DNA of 40,576 nt. It comes from an uncultured Hyphomicrobium sp. GTDB taxonomy: Bacteria; Pseudomonadota; Alphaproteobacteria; Rhizobiales; Hyphomicrobiaceae. Positions 33,567 through 40,576 of the stretch are shown piece after piece. The notes under the pieces are model-generated. The model was not told the DNA's origin and did not search any database. It saw nothing but the letters and a program-made list of their open reading frames with translations. Within the stretch, counting starts at the first letter, position 1. Each line of letters opens with the position of its first letter. The stretch lies in the NCBI RefSeq assembly GCF_902826555.1, contig NZ_CADEFI010000015.1, positions 1 to 40,576 on the forward strand, read 5' to 3'. Both the position numbers and the translations under genes were made by a program.

Positions 33567-34034
33567 CTACCCCATCCGCCTGATGCGCACGGTCCCGGTC
33601 AACCAGTCGACTGCGATGGAAACGGCGGATCGGCTTTTTCTGAGGACGATGGCGCCGCCGGTCGCCGTCCCGTCCGGTTTGAATCGAACACGGATCCGCC
33701 CGCTGCCCGGCTCGGTAGCGAATCCGCTCGCCGACACGGCGATGCCTGCCTCGAGCTGTCTCAATGCCTTGTCCTGATCGGCGCCATAGCTACGCCGCGC
33801 CGGGTTCAAGACGAAATCACGTGGTAACGAACTTGAAATGCTGCCGGCCCGTGTCCGCGCGAGGGCTGAGGCAAGCCGGTATGCCGCGGCATCCAGAGCG
33901 ACCGCGTCGCGGCTTGCAGAGACGCGCGGTCCGACGATCGCTGCGGAGGCGGCGATCACGACGAGTACGATCAGCAGTTCGAGGATGCTGTATCCGGCGT
34001 CGGTTGCGAATAATCGGTCATTGCCCGGCTTCAT
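33567..34034 (-). CDS. gspH: Type II secretion pseudopilin GspH
   Basis: This is a 155-residue pseudopilin with a prepilin site G14-Y15 and Glu at +5 (AGYSILELLIVLVVIAASAAIVGPRV). The segment AAYRLASALARTRAGSISSSLPRDFVLN matches GspH/FimT proteins. It is not the major pseudopilin GspG, because the calcium-binding DPWG-type C-terminus of GspG is absent. Its start overlaps the gspF stop by 4 bases. The Tyr at position 1 of the mature protein replaces the usual Phe, which prepilin peptidases tolerate. Confidence 0.82.
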   Translation of the reverse strand: MKPGNDRLFATDAGYSILELLIVLVVIAASAAIVGPRVSASRDAVALDAAAYRLASALARTRAGSISSSLPRDFVLNPARRSYGADQDKALRQLEAGIAVSASGFATEPGSGRIRVRFKPDGTATGGAIVLRKSRSAVSIAVDWLTGTVRIRRMG

Positions 34035-35239
34035 TGGAGCACCAGCGCGTTCATCGCCAGGACGGCGCTCAGAACGGAAACGACGATGACGCCGACGATA
34101 CCTCCGATCACTAAGGTTAGAATCGGCGTAGCCATCGCTGTGAGGCGGTCGACGCGCCGCTGGAATGCGCCTTCATAAATTTCGGCGGCGCGCTGCGTGA
34201 GCGCGCCGAGCTGGCCGGTCTGCTCGCCGACCGAGACGAGCCGGAGAAGCAGGGGTGGTACACGGCTGGAACGCGCCAGTGCCGTCGCCAGGGATTCGCC
34301 CTCCTTGAGGCGGTGTCCGGCTTCGGCAATCGCGTCGCGAAACACGGCGCTCGATAGCGTGTCACCGGAAATCCGCAACGCGTCCAACATCGGCACGTCG
34401 TTGGCGAGCAGCATCGAGAGAGCGCGCGCGAAGCGGCCGGATTCGCGCTCCACGACAAGGGGTCCCACGAGCGGAAACCCGAGAATGGCGTGGTCGAGAC
34501 GTTGGCGAACTGGCCGATTGGTGGCGGCCAACACGCCGATGCCGAGAAAGGCCGCAATGAGCGCGATCCAGGTCGTCATCTCGATCGCGCCGAGCCCCGA
34601 AAGCGTGCGGATGATGAATGGCGGATCGGTGCCGGCGTCGGCGAAGATCGGCAGAACGGCGGGGACGAGAACCACGGCGAGCACGCCGATGACGACAAGC
34701 GCCGCCACAAATATGAGCGCGGGATAGGCCAGCGATGCCACGATGCGGGTCCGGCTTTCCGCGCTGCGCTCCAGATAGTCAGCTAACTGCTCGAGGGTTG
34801 CCGGTAATGCGCCGCTCATCTCGCCCGCCGCCACCAGACGGGAATAGAACTCGGGAAATATCCGATCGCTGGCGATTGCCGCCGAAAGCTGCTCGCCTTC
34901 CGACACGCGGCGGAGCAGCTCATGGGTGGCCTGCCGCAGACGGGCGCGGATTTGAGGCTGCATCGAGAGGATGCGCAGCGTCTCGTCGACGGGAAGGGAT
35001 GCCTTGACGAGGCTCGACAGCTCGCGCGTGAAGCTCGCGAGCTGCGATGTGGACAGCTTGTCCTGGCCGATTTCGCGCTGCCACCACGGAATCGTCTTTG
35101 CGCCGGGCTCGTCCAAATGGACGACGGTTTGGGCGCGCCGGGACAAGGTTTCAAGCGCGCTTCCCCGCGTGTCGGCCGAGATCTCTCCCGTGCGAAGGTT
35201 TCCATTCGCGTCGTACGCCTTGAAGCTATATCGCGGCAT
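34031..35239 (-). CDS. gspF: Type II secretion inner-membrane protein GspF
   Basis: This is a 402-residue polytopic platform protein. Two tandem T2SSF domains are visible (about 65-190 and 270-395), each with the FTRELSSLVKASLPVDETL or FARALSMLLANDVPMLDAL start and the LVAAGEMSGALPATLEQLADYLE / LVSVGEQTGQLGALTQRAAEIYE core. Membrane spans follow each domain (LIFVAALVVIGVLAVVLVPAVL; ILTLVIGGIVGVIVVSVLSAVLAM). It bridges the ATPase GspE to the pseudopilus. It overlaps gspE by 14 bases and gspH by 4. Confidence 0.95.
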   Translation of the reverse strand: MPRYSFKAYDANGNLRTGEISADTRGSALETLSRRAQTVVHLDEPGAKTIPWWQREIGQDKLSTSQLASFTRELSSLVKASLPVDETLRILSMQPQIRARLRQATHELLRRVSEGEQLSAAIASDRIFPEFYSRLVAAGEMSGALPATLEQLADYLERSAESRTRIVASLAYPALIFVAALVVIGVLAVVLVPAVLPIFADAGTDPPFIIRTLSGLGAIEMTTWIALIAAFLGIGVLAATNRPVRQRLDHAILGFPLVGPLVVERESGRFARALSMLLANDVPMLDALRISGDTLSSAVFRDAIAEAGHRLKEGESLATALARSSRVPPLLLRLVSVGEQTGQLGALTQRAAEIYEGAFQRRVDRLTAMATPILTLVIGGIVGVIVVSVLSAVLAMNALVLQ

Positions 35240-36995
35240 CGTCCGCTCTCGTCACGCGCAAGACCTCTTCGACGGTCGTCTCGCCCGCCAACGCCTTGGC
35301 GAGGCCATTGGCGAGCATGGGAACCATCCCGGCCGCAGTCGCCGTCGCTTCAAGCTGGCGTTCGCCCTGCCGTTTCACGATTCCGTCGCGAACATCGTCA
35401 GTTACCGAGAGAAGTTCGTAGACCGCTGTGCGGCCGGAAAAGCCGGTGCCTCGGCATTTGGAGCAGCCCACGGCCTTGAACAGGCCCTTACTGGACGGCG
35501 CCCGTTTTGCCAGGGCAGGTTCGGCAACCCGGATCAGCCGATCGATGTAGGCGCTCCCGGCTTCGGACGGCGCGCGACAACTTGGACACAGCCGGCGCAC
35601 CAGCCGTTGCGCGAGGACGCCGACCAACGTCGAACCGAGCAAGTAGTCCTCGACACCCATGTCCAGCATCCGGGTGATGCTGGCCGTCGCGCTGTTCGTG
35701 TGCAGGGTCGACAGCACGAGATGCCCGGTGAGGGAAGCGCGGATTGCGATCTCCGCCGTCTCGAGATCGCGGATCTCGCCGATCATGATCACATCGGGAT
35801 CCTGCCGGAGGATCGACCGCAACGCTTTGGAGAACGTTAGACCGATGCGGGGGGCAACCTGAACCTGGTTGATGCCGCCCATGTGATATTCGACGGGATC
35901 CTCGACGCTGAACAGCTTCCTTTCGCTGTCGTTCAGGCGATCAAGAGCCGTATAGAGCGTCGTCGTTTTTCCGCTGCCGGTCGGGCCGGTGACCAGCAGC
36001 ATGCCGTTCGGCTCGGACAGCATGCGCTTGAGATCGACAAGGTCGCTTTCCGAGAAGCCGAGGTGCGAAAAATCGAGCGCGACGCTCGACCGGTTGAGGA
36101 TGCGCAATACGACGTTCTCGCCCCAGATGGTCGGGATCGTCGCCACGCGCAGATCGACGTTGCGTCCTGCGACGATGCTGTTGATGCGTCCATCCTGCGG
36201 CAATCGCCGCTCGGCAATGTCGAGCCGCGCCATGATCTTTATGCGGGACGCGATGGCCGCGTGGGACTCTTTCGGAAGCCGGTCGTACATCTGCAAGACG
36301 CCGTCGATCCGGAGGCGAATGTTCAGGCAATCTTCCCACGGCTCGACGTGGATGTCGGAAGCTTGGGCCTCGACCGCGCGGGCAATCAGCTCGTTGACCA
36401 GCTTGATGACGGGCGCGTCGCTCGCGAGGTCCTCCAGCCGGCGAATATCTTCGTCAGCCGATTGTTGGGCGCCGCCGCTTTGCTGCGCGAGCCCCGCGAC
36501 GCGCCCGGGGCCTTTCGAATCATAGAGCCGCTCGATCGCTCGCTCGACGTCACCGACGGTTGCAATCGCCGCGTCGATCGGGTGACCCAAGAGGAATGCA
36601 AGGGAGCTCAGGGCATCGGTGTTGAATGGGTCGCCCATTGCGACCGTGACGCGCCCTTCGGCGTGCGCAACGGGGATCATCTGCGCGGTGCGCAGGAACT
36701 CGGGAGGCAAGTCGACGTCGACGGCGCGCGATTCCGGGAAGTCGGAGGCCGATAGGCGGGGGAGCTCAAGCAACGCAGACAGGGCTTCAACAATGGACGC
36801 TTCATCCACCAAGCCCAGTCGAGTCAGGATCAGATCCAGGCGCTCGCCGCTTTGCGCCTGCACCTTTTCCGCCCGTTTCGCGGACAGCGGATCGATCAGG
36901 CCGCGGGCTGCAAGGTGAGCCAACAGGCTTTCCGAGAACCCGGCGGATCTGGGGTTCGGACGCGCAGACCGTGGTGCAGAGCTTACAATCTGCAT
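35226..36995 (-). CDS. gspE: Type II secretion ATPase GspE
   Basis: This is a 589-residue secretion ATPase that powers pseudopilus assembly. An N-terminal GspE/PilB domain (about 20-155) precedes the core. The core has Walker A GPTGSGKT (337-344), the Asp box (SVEDPVEY), Walker B VIMIGEIRDLETAE (402-415) and the His box (STLHTNSA). A zinc-binding tetracysteine motif (C470, C473, C511, C514) is present, as in GspE and PilB. I place the start at the ATG at 36995; longer in-frame starts would run into the divergent gspL gene. It heads the gspE-F-H-I-J operon. Confidence 0.95.
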   Translation of the reverse strand: MQIVSSAPRSARPNPRSAGFSESLLAHLAARGLIDPLSAKRAEKVQAQSGERLDLILTRLGLVDEASIVEALSALLELPRLSASDFPESRAVDVDLPPEFLRTAQMIPVAHAEGRVTVAMGDPFNTDALSSLAFLLGHPIDAAIATVGDVERAIERLYDSKGPGRVAGLAQQSGGAQQSADEDIRRLEDLASDAPVIKLVNELIARAVEAQASDIHVEPWEDCLNIRLRIDGVLQMYDRLPKESHAAIASRIKIMARLDIAERRLPQDGRINSIVAGRNVDLRVATIPTIWGENVVLRILNRSSVALDFSHLGFSESDLVDLKRMLSEPNGMLLVTGPTGSGKTTTLYTALDRLNDSERKLFSVEDPVEYHMGGINQVQVAPRIGLTFSKALRSILRQDPDVIMIGEIRDLETAEIAIRASLTGHLVLSTLHTNSATASITRMLDMGVEDYLLGSTLVGVLAQRLVRRLCPSCRAPSEAGSAYIDRLIRVAEPALAKRAPSSKGLFKAVGCSKCRGTGFSGRTAVYELLSVTDDVRDGIVKRQGERQLEATATAAGMVPMLANGLAKALAGETTVEEVLRVTRADDAAI

Positions 36996-37130
36996 GACGC
37001 CAACACAGTGAATTGGGTGCTTTTCTTGGGGAAGAGCACCGGGACAAACATCGATAAATGGATTATAAATCAGATCCAGGAACGAGCGCCACAAAAACCG
37101 GTGTGCTCGCGCTTCTTTTGATCGCGTATT
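36996..37130. promoter_or_regulatory. Divergent promoter region of the type II secretion operons
   Basis: These 135 bases separate gspE and gspL and are AT-richer than the rest. On the minus strand a perfect TATAAT (37067-37062) lies about 70 bases before the gspE start, but no good -35 hexamer is found at the right distance. Both operons must be driven from here. Confidence 0.4.
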
Positions 37131-38237
37131 ATGCAAGCTTTCACAGGCACCTTCGGGATCTATTCAAGGCGTGCGCTTGAATGGTGGACGGGCGAGCTTC
37201 TCGGCCTGTTTCCCCATTCCGTCCGCTCTGCTTTTTCTGAGGATCCGGACGGCCTCACGCTTTACGATGACGATGGCCAGCTTCGCGTCGTTCCGCGCGG
37301 CCGTGCATCGGAAGGCGGCGGGGCGAGCGTCGCGAGTGAAGCGGTGCATTGGCCGGATTTTGTCCAGCGTGGAGATGGCGCTATTTCCGGCGTTGCCGCC
37401 GTCTGGTTGCCGTATTCAGCATGCCTTGAACGGACCTTTACGATTCCGGCTGCGGCCGCTCAGGACCTGGAACGTATTAACCGACTGGAGCTCGAGCGGG
37501 CCACGCCATTTAAATCGGCGGATGTATTGTTTTCATACATGGCCAGCCCGTCCCCGGAAAATCGTGGCGCCCTTTCGATCAGGCAATTCATTATCAAGCG
37601 GCAGACGCTCGCGGCGCTGCAAACACGGCTGAAAAATGCTGGAGTCGATGCGGGAACGATCACCTGTCTGGACAAAAACGGGCAAAAGCCGCTTCCCATT
37701 AATTTCTTGGCGGGCAACAAGACGGGGCAGGGTCGCAAATTCGAGATGCTTCCGGTGCTTGCCGCGATTGTCTTTTTATTGCTCGCGACGGCGACGGCAA
37801 TTGCCGTGATCCGGTCGGAGCGCGTCCTATCCAGCCTTGTCGCGCGAACGGACCAAGCTCGCGCTGAGTGGCAGAAGCGGCAGGCTTCAGCCATGCCGGC
37901 GCTTGCGAAACGTGATGAGGCCAACGCCATTTCGGCGCTCAAGTCCAGGTATGTTCCGAGTGTGTTGCTTCTGAATGAGCTGACGCATCTGCTGCCGGAT
38001 GACGTGCACCTTTCCGACCTCAAAATCGTCGGACAAGGCGTTGTGATCAGCGGGCTTGGGCGGGACACATCTCGTCTCATTCCCCTGCTCGAGGGGAGCG
38101 GTTTTTTCACGGACGTTCAACTTGCGGCACCGGTTACGATCGACCCGGCGACGGATGGCGAGCGCTTCAGTATTCGATTTTCACTTCGCGGCGGGGCTTC
38201 GGCCATTCGCGAGACCGCCGGGGAGGAGCCGCTATGA
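37131..38237 (+). CDS. gspL: Type II secretion platform protein GspL/PilN-like
   Basis: This is a 368-residue bitopic protein. The cytoplasmic N-terminal part (about 1-203) has an actin-like GspL/PilM character (VAAVWLPYSACLERTFTIPAAAAQDLERINRLELERATPF). One span follows (about 206-227), then a periplasmic coiled region and a PilN-like ferredoxin fold (LLNELTHLLPDDVHLSDLKIVGQGVVISGLGRD). GspL recruits the ATPase GspE to the membrane, and here the two genes are divergent neighbours. The stop overlaps the gspM start by 4 bases. Confidence 0.85.
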   Translation: MQAFTGTFGIYSRRALEWWTGELLGLFPHSVRSAFSEDPDGLTLYDDDGQLRVVPRGRASEGGGASVASEAVHWPDFVQRGDGAISGVAAVWLPYSACLERTFTIPAAAAQDLERINRLELERATPFKSADVLFSYMASPSPENRGALSIRQFIIKRQTLAALQTRLKNAGVDAGTITCLDKNGQKPLPINFLAGNKTGQGRKFEMLPVLAAIVFLLLATATAIAVIRSERVLSSLVARTDQARAEWQKRQASAMPALAKRDEANAISALKSRYVPSVLLLNELTHLLPDDVHLSDLKIVGQGVVISGLGRDTSRLIPLLEGSGFFTDVQLAAPVTIDPATDGERFSIRFSLRGGASAIRETAGEEPL

Positions 38238-38800
38238 GGCTCATGTCGCCCCTGTTGAGCAAGCTCGCGGCGATCGCGCTGACCTTGATCCTTGCGTTGG
38301 CGATTTACGTCGCGCTTGTCGCCCCGGTGGCGCATCGGCTCGCCTCGGCGGACGAGCGGATTGACGAGCAGCGCCGGTTGCTCGGCAGGTTTGTGGATCT
38401 GCTCGAGACGACGAATGTCAGTCCAGAGGGTGACGAAGCGGCTCTCAAGAGCCTCAACTTTGTTCTTCTCAGCGGGCACAGCGAGCAGATCAAGGCGGCT
38501 TCGTTGCAAGCACGCGTCACAAAGACGGCCGACGACGTCGGCATTCGTCTCGCCAGTCTGGCGGTCGTTCCCGCTCGTACGGAGGACGGCGTACGCGTCG
38601 TCGGCGTCGACGTGCAGTTTCAAACCGATCTGCAGCGGCTTCAAGCACTGTTGCTGAACCTCGAAACGAAGCGGCCGTTCGTCCTCGTGGATGCGCTTCA
38701 GGTCTCCCGAGCGCCGGACGCCAGCGAACGTCCAGGACGAGAACTCGATGTCCGGATCACGGCGCTGGGACTCGTCGGCAAGGCGGAGGCGGCGCCATGA
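38234..38800 (+). CDS. gspM: Type II secretion protein GspM
   Basis: This is a 188-residue protein with one N-terminal span (KLAAIALTLILALAIYVALVAPVA), a coiled stretch and a periplasmic ferredoxin-like domain (QIKAASLQARVTKTADDVGIRLASLAVVPART, VDVQFQTDLQRLQALLLNLETKRPFVLVDALQV). The layout and the position after gspL fit GspM of the short alphaproteobacterial type. GspM and GspL form the inner-membrane assembly platform. It is coupled to its neighbours by 4-base overlaps on both sides. Confidence 0.85.
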   Translation: MRLMSPLLSKLAAIALTLILALAIYVALVAPVAHRLASADERIDEQRRLLGRFVDLLETTNVSPEGDEAALKSLNFVLLSGHSEQIKAASLQARVTKTADDVGIRLASLAVVPARTEDGVRVVGVDVQFQTDLQRLQALLLNLETKRPFVLVDALQVSRAPDASERPGRELDVRITALGLVGKAEAAP

Positions 38801-39318
38801 ACTCGGCCTTGAGACGCGCCGTCACCATCGGGTTCGCGGTCGCAATCGCGCTATTGATCGGCGCCAACGCATATGTGCTCACGCGTGATATCGATACATC
38901 TCCCGTTCGCGGGGCGACGCCTAACGGCGCATCGCCGTCCGGTGCAGCGACAGTCATATCGGATGCCGATATTTCTCCGAGTTCCGTAGCCGAGAGTCTG
39001 GAGCGGCCGTTATTCAACGCGGGGCGTCGGCCTGCTCCGCTCCCGGTGTCCGCATCTCAGGACGCGGACAAAACCACTGTGTCTCAACCGGACGCCCTTA
39101 CTTTCGTCGGAACGATGCGTTGGGGGAGCTCGCATCTGGCGCTGATCAGGGCGGCGTCGGATCCGCTTGCGAGATGGATCAGCATCGGTGGCACGGTGGA
39201 CGGTTGGACGCTCAAAGGGATCGAGCGGGATTTCATCGTCGTCAAGCGCGCAAGCCGAGAGGTTCAAATTCCCATCCTGCAGAAGCAGGCGCCGCAAAGC
39301 GCAGGCACGGCAGATTGA
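38797..39318 (+). CDS. Type II secretion protein GspC-like (HR domain)
   Basis: This is a 173-residue protein with an N-terminal span (VTIGFAVAIALLIGANAYVL), a Pro/Ser/Ala-rich linker and a periplasmic homology-region-like domain. The domain reads LERPLFNAGRRP, then LTFVGTMRWGSSHLALIRAASDPLARWISIGGTVDGWTLKGIERDFIVVKR, as in GspC and PilP. GspC links the inner platform to the secretin GspD. It lacks the C-terminal PDZ domain of longer GspC proteins. It is last in the gspL-M-C operon. GspN is an alternative label. Confidence 0.75.
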   Translation: MNSALRRAVTIGFAVAIALLIGANAYVLTRDIDTSPVRGATPNGASPSGAATVISDADISPSSVAESLERPLFNAGRRPAPLPVSASQDADKTTVSQPDALTFVGTMRWGSSHLALIRAASDPLARWISIGGTVDGWTLKGIERDFIVVKRASREVQIPILQKQAPQSAGTAD

Positions 39319-39323
39319 GGGAC

Positions 39324-40331
39324 CTACTTTCCTTCCGGACCATTGCCTGCGGCGGCGCCGATCACATCCTGATCGCCTGTCTTTCCGGCGTTCGTTTCGA
39401 TGTATGTGATGACGTCTTCGGCATCCTTTTCGGTGAGACCCAGCTCCGGCATTCTCAACCCGCGATACTCCGCGAGGAGGGCAAGCGCGGTGGGATCGCC
39501 TTCCCCGATCATTTTTCCGGGCGAGACGATGAAACGGACGAGCCAGTCGCGGGGGCGCCGGGCCGTCACGCCCGCAAGATCGGGACCAATGTGTTTGCCG
39601 TCGCCGATCTTATGACATGCGGCACACGCCTTTACGAATAGCGCGCGGCCCGGAACATGGCCGAGTGAACGCGGCGCTCCGCCGGTGATGGCGCCCGCTA
39701 CTTTCATGGTCGGAGTGTCGCGCTCGCGACGGTCCATGCGCACAATGTTATGGGCGAGGTGCTCGGCATCGGCGAAAATCGAATCGCGGCCCCATTCGCC
39801 AGTGGCGTCGTTGCCGAGAAGAACATCATTGCGGTGATCGCCGAGAGACTTGCTGCGCTCGCCGAGCTTTTGGCGAATGGTAGAAATATTCTCAGGCGTT
39901 CCGGTCAGGAACAGCCAACCGGGACCGGTGTGGAAATTGGCGGCGTACTTTTTCAGGACCTCCGGACCATCCAACGCCGGATCGAGCGTGATCGAATAAA
40001 AGAAGATGTCGCGCCCGACGCGGTCGCCAAGCATTTCACGCACCTGCGCGAGCCGCGCCGTTGCGAGTGAGCAGACGTCGCGGCAACTCGTATAGATGAA
40101 GTTGACGACAACGATCTTGCCTTTGATCAGATCTTCGTAGAAGCGAAATTCCTTGCCGTCATGCGTGACAACGGGGGTGTTCGTGAAGTAGTCGGCGCTC
40201 CACATGCGTTGCGGGAAACGACTTTCCTCTCTCGGTGAGAGGCTTGAAATCGAGAACGGATCGCAGAAGGCAAGCGCAAGGCCTGCTCCAATGCTCAAGG
40301 AGCCGATCAGGACTGATATCAATCGCACCAT
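39324..40331 (-). CDS. Sco1/SenC-like protein fused to a cytochrome c domain
   Basis: This is a 335-residue exported protein of two parts. After an N-terminal signal or anchor (about 1-22), a Sco-type thioredoxin fold (about 45-200) has the copper Cys pair C83 and C87 (NFIYTSCRDVCSLA) and a His that may be the third ligand (H166, in the DHRNDVLLGNDATGEWGR context). A class I cytochrome c domain follows (about 225-316), with heme site CAACH (236-240) and a Met ligand in YRGLRMPELGL (M294). I choose the ATG at 40331; a TTG two codons upstream is possible. It lies downstream of a multicopper oxidase gene, so copper delivery to, or electron transfer with, that oxidase is likely. Confidence 0.88.
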   Translation of the reverse strand: MVRLISVLIGSLSIGAGLALAFCDPFSISSLSPREESRFPQRMWSADYFTNTPVVTHDGKEFRFYEDLIKGKIVVVNFIYTSCRDVCSLATARLAQVREMLGDRVGRDIFFYSITLDPALDGPEVLKKYAANFHTGPGWLFLTGTPENISTIRQKLGERSKSLGDHRNDVLLGNDATGEWGRDSIFADAEHLAHNIVRMDRRERDTPTMKVAGAITGGAPRSLGHVPGRALFVKACAACHKIGDGKHIGPDLAGVTARRPRDWLVRFIVSPGKMIGEGDPTALALLAEYRGLRMPELGLTEKDAEDVITYIETNAGKTGDQDVIGAAAGNGPEGK

Positions 40332-40354
40332 ACTCAACCGAGCGTTTCGATCGT

Positions 40355-40576
40355 CTAGCTGCTACGTTTTTTGCGTGGATCTCCTTCCGGCAGAATCTCA
40401 GGCGTCATGAACGTTACGCCGTCTTCCGTAGGGATGGGTGTCGGAGAAATTGCCAACTGGGCCTCGCCGTTGTCGGCTATCAGCTGGTAGCGCAGGAGCA
40501 TGGCGAAATCCTCGTGCACCGTGTTGTGACAGTGCTGCACGTAGGCTCCGCCGAACTCGCCGAACTGAACCTGGAA
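40355..40576 (-). CDS. Multicopper oxidase, C-terminal end (5' truncated by window)
   Basis: The last 73 residues of a multicopper oxidase are visible, and the frame stays open to the window edge. The copper-binding signature GAYVQHCHNTVHEDFAMLL holds the HCH pair of the trinuclear site and type 1 copper, the following type 1 His and the axial Met. The C-terminal tail (EILPEGDPRKKRSS) is short and basic. Such enzymes oxidise phenols, metals such as Mn(II) or Cu(I), or bilirubin. The substrate cannot be told from this fragment. The Sco-cytochrome c gene follows on the same strand about 20 bases on. Confidence 0.85.
   Translation of the reverse strand, partial: FQVQFGEFGGAYVQHCHNTVHEDFAMLLRYQLIADNGEAQLAISPTPIPTEDGVTFMTPEILPEGDPRKKRSS

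Noticed and set aside
33567-34034. Reading this pseudopilin as GspG, the major pseudopilin
   Set aside because: It lacks the conserved GspG C-terminal calcium-loop motif and has the GspH/FimT-type mid region.
36996-37136. N-terminal extension of GspE into the divergent gap
   Set aside because: It would overlap the gspL start and use up the only promoter space; the extension resembles no GspE sequence.

Overview
The window reads as chromosomal DNA of a high-GC alphaproteobacterium of the order Hyphomicrobiales. The evidence is gene order (atpD-atpC; envC-like-ctpA; twin-TM protein-PduO-rhomboid-etfB-etfA-hbd), the alphaproteobacterial type of phosphoserine aminotransferase, and short dispersed repeats of a kind common between genes in this order. 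A Hyphomicrobium/Pedomicrobium-like host is a reasonable guess but is not proven. No rRNA, tRNA, CRISPR array, transposase or phage gene was seen.

Layout. 1-1317: end of the F1 ATP synthase operon (atpD 3' end, a small Cys-pair protein, atpC, strong terminator). 1348-6199 (minus): SnoaL/NTF2-like protein, two tandem RppH-type Nudix hydrolases, then the envC-like/ctpA envelope pair. 6559-11968 (plus): twin-membrane-span protein, cobalamin adenosyltransferase, rhomboid protease, ETF beta/alpha, 3-hydroxybutyryl-CoA dehydrogenase and an SDR oxidoreductase. 12055-15683: a lipoprotein and a PhoPQ-like two-component system surrounded by three small PepSY-type secreted proteins. Two of these carry matching CTGACA-N5-CTGAC(A/G) direct repeats upstream, the likely response-regulator box. 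15787-19658: basic-tailed small protein, serA, serC, DUF1772 protein.

19728-31553 is the most distinctive block. It is a divergent locus around a DeoR-type regulator and a palindromic candidate operator. Each arm carries a choline/ethanolamine-kinase-like phosphotransferase and a large dimethylglycine/sarcosine-dehydrogenase-like FAD-GcvT enzyme. The plus arm also has a glycine-betaine-type ABC importer whose permease is two domains fused in one chain. I infer import and oxidative N-demethylation of one or more methylated amines, with carbon passed to tetrahydrofolate. The substrate and the role of the kinases are unknown.

31786-39318: a HlyC-like lysine acyltransferase with no toxin gene in view, next to a type II secretion cluster made of two divergent operons (gspE-F-H-I-J minus; gspL-M-C plus). 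gspD, gspG and gspK are not in the window. 39324-40576 (minus): a Sco1/cytochrome c fusion preceded by the 3' end of a multicopper oxidase that runs off the window.
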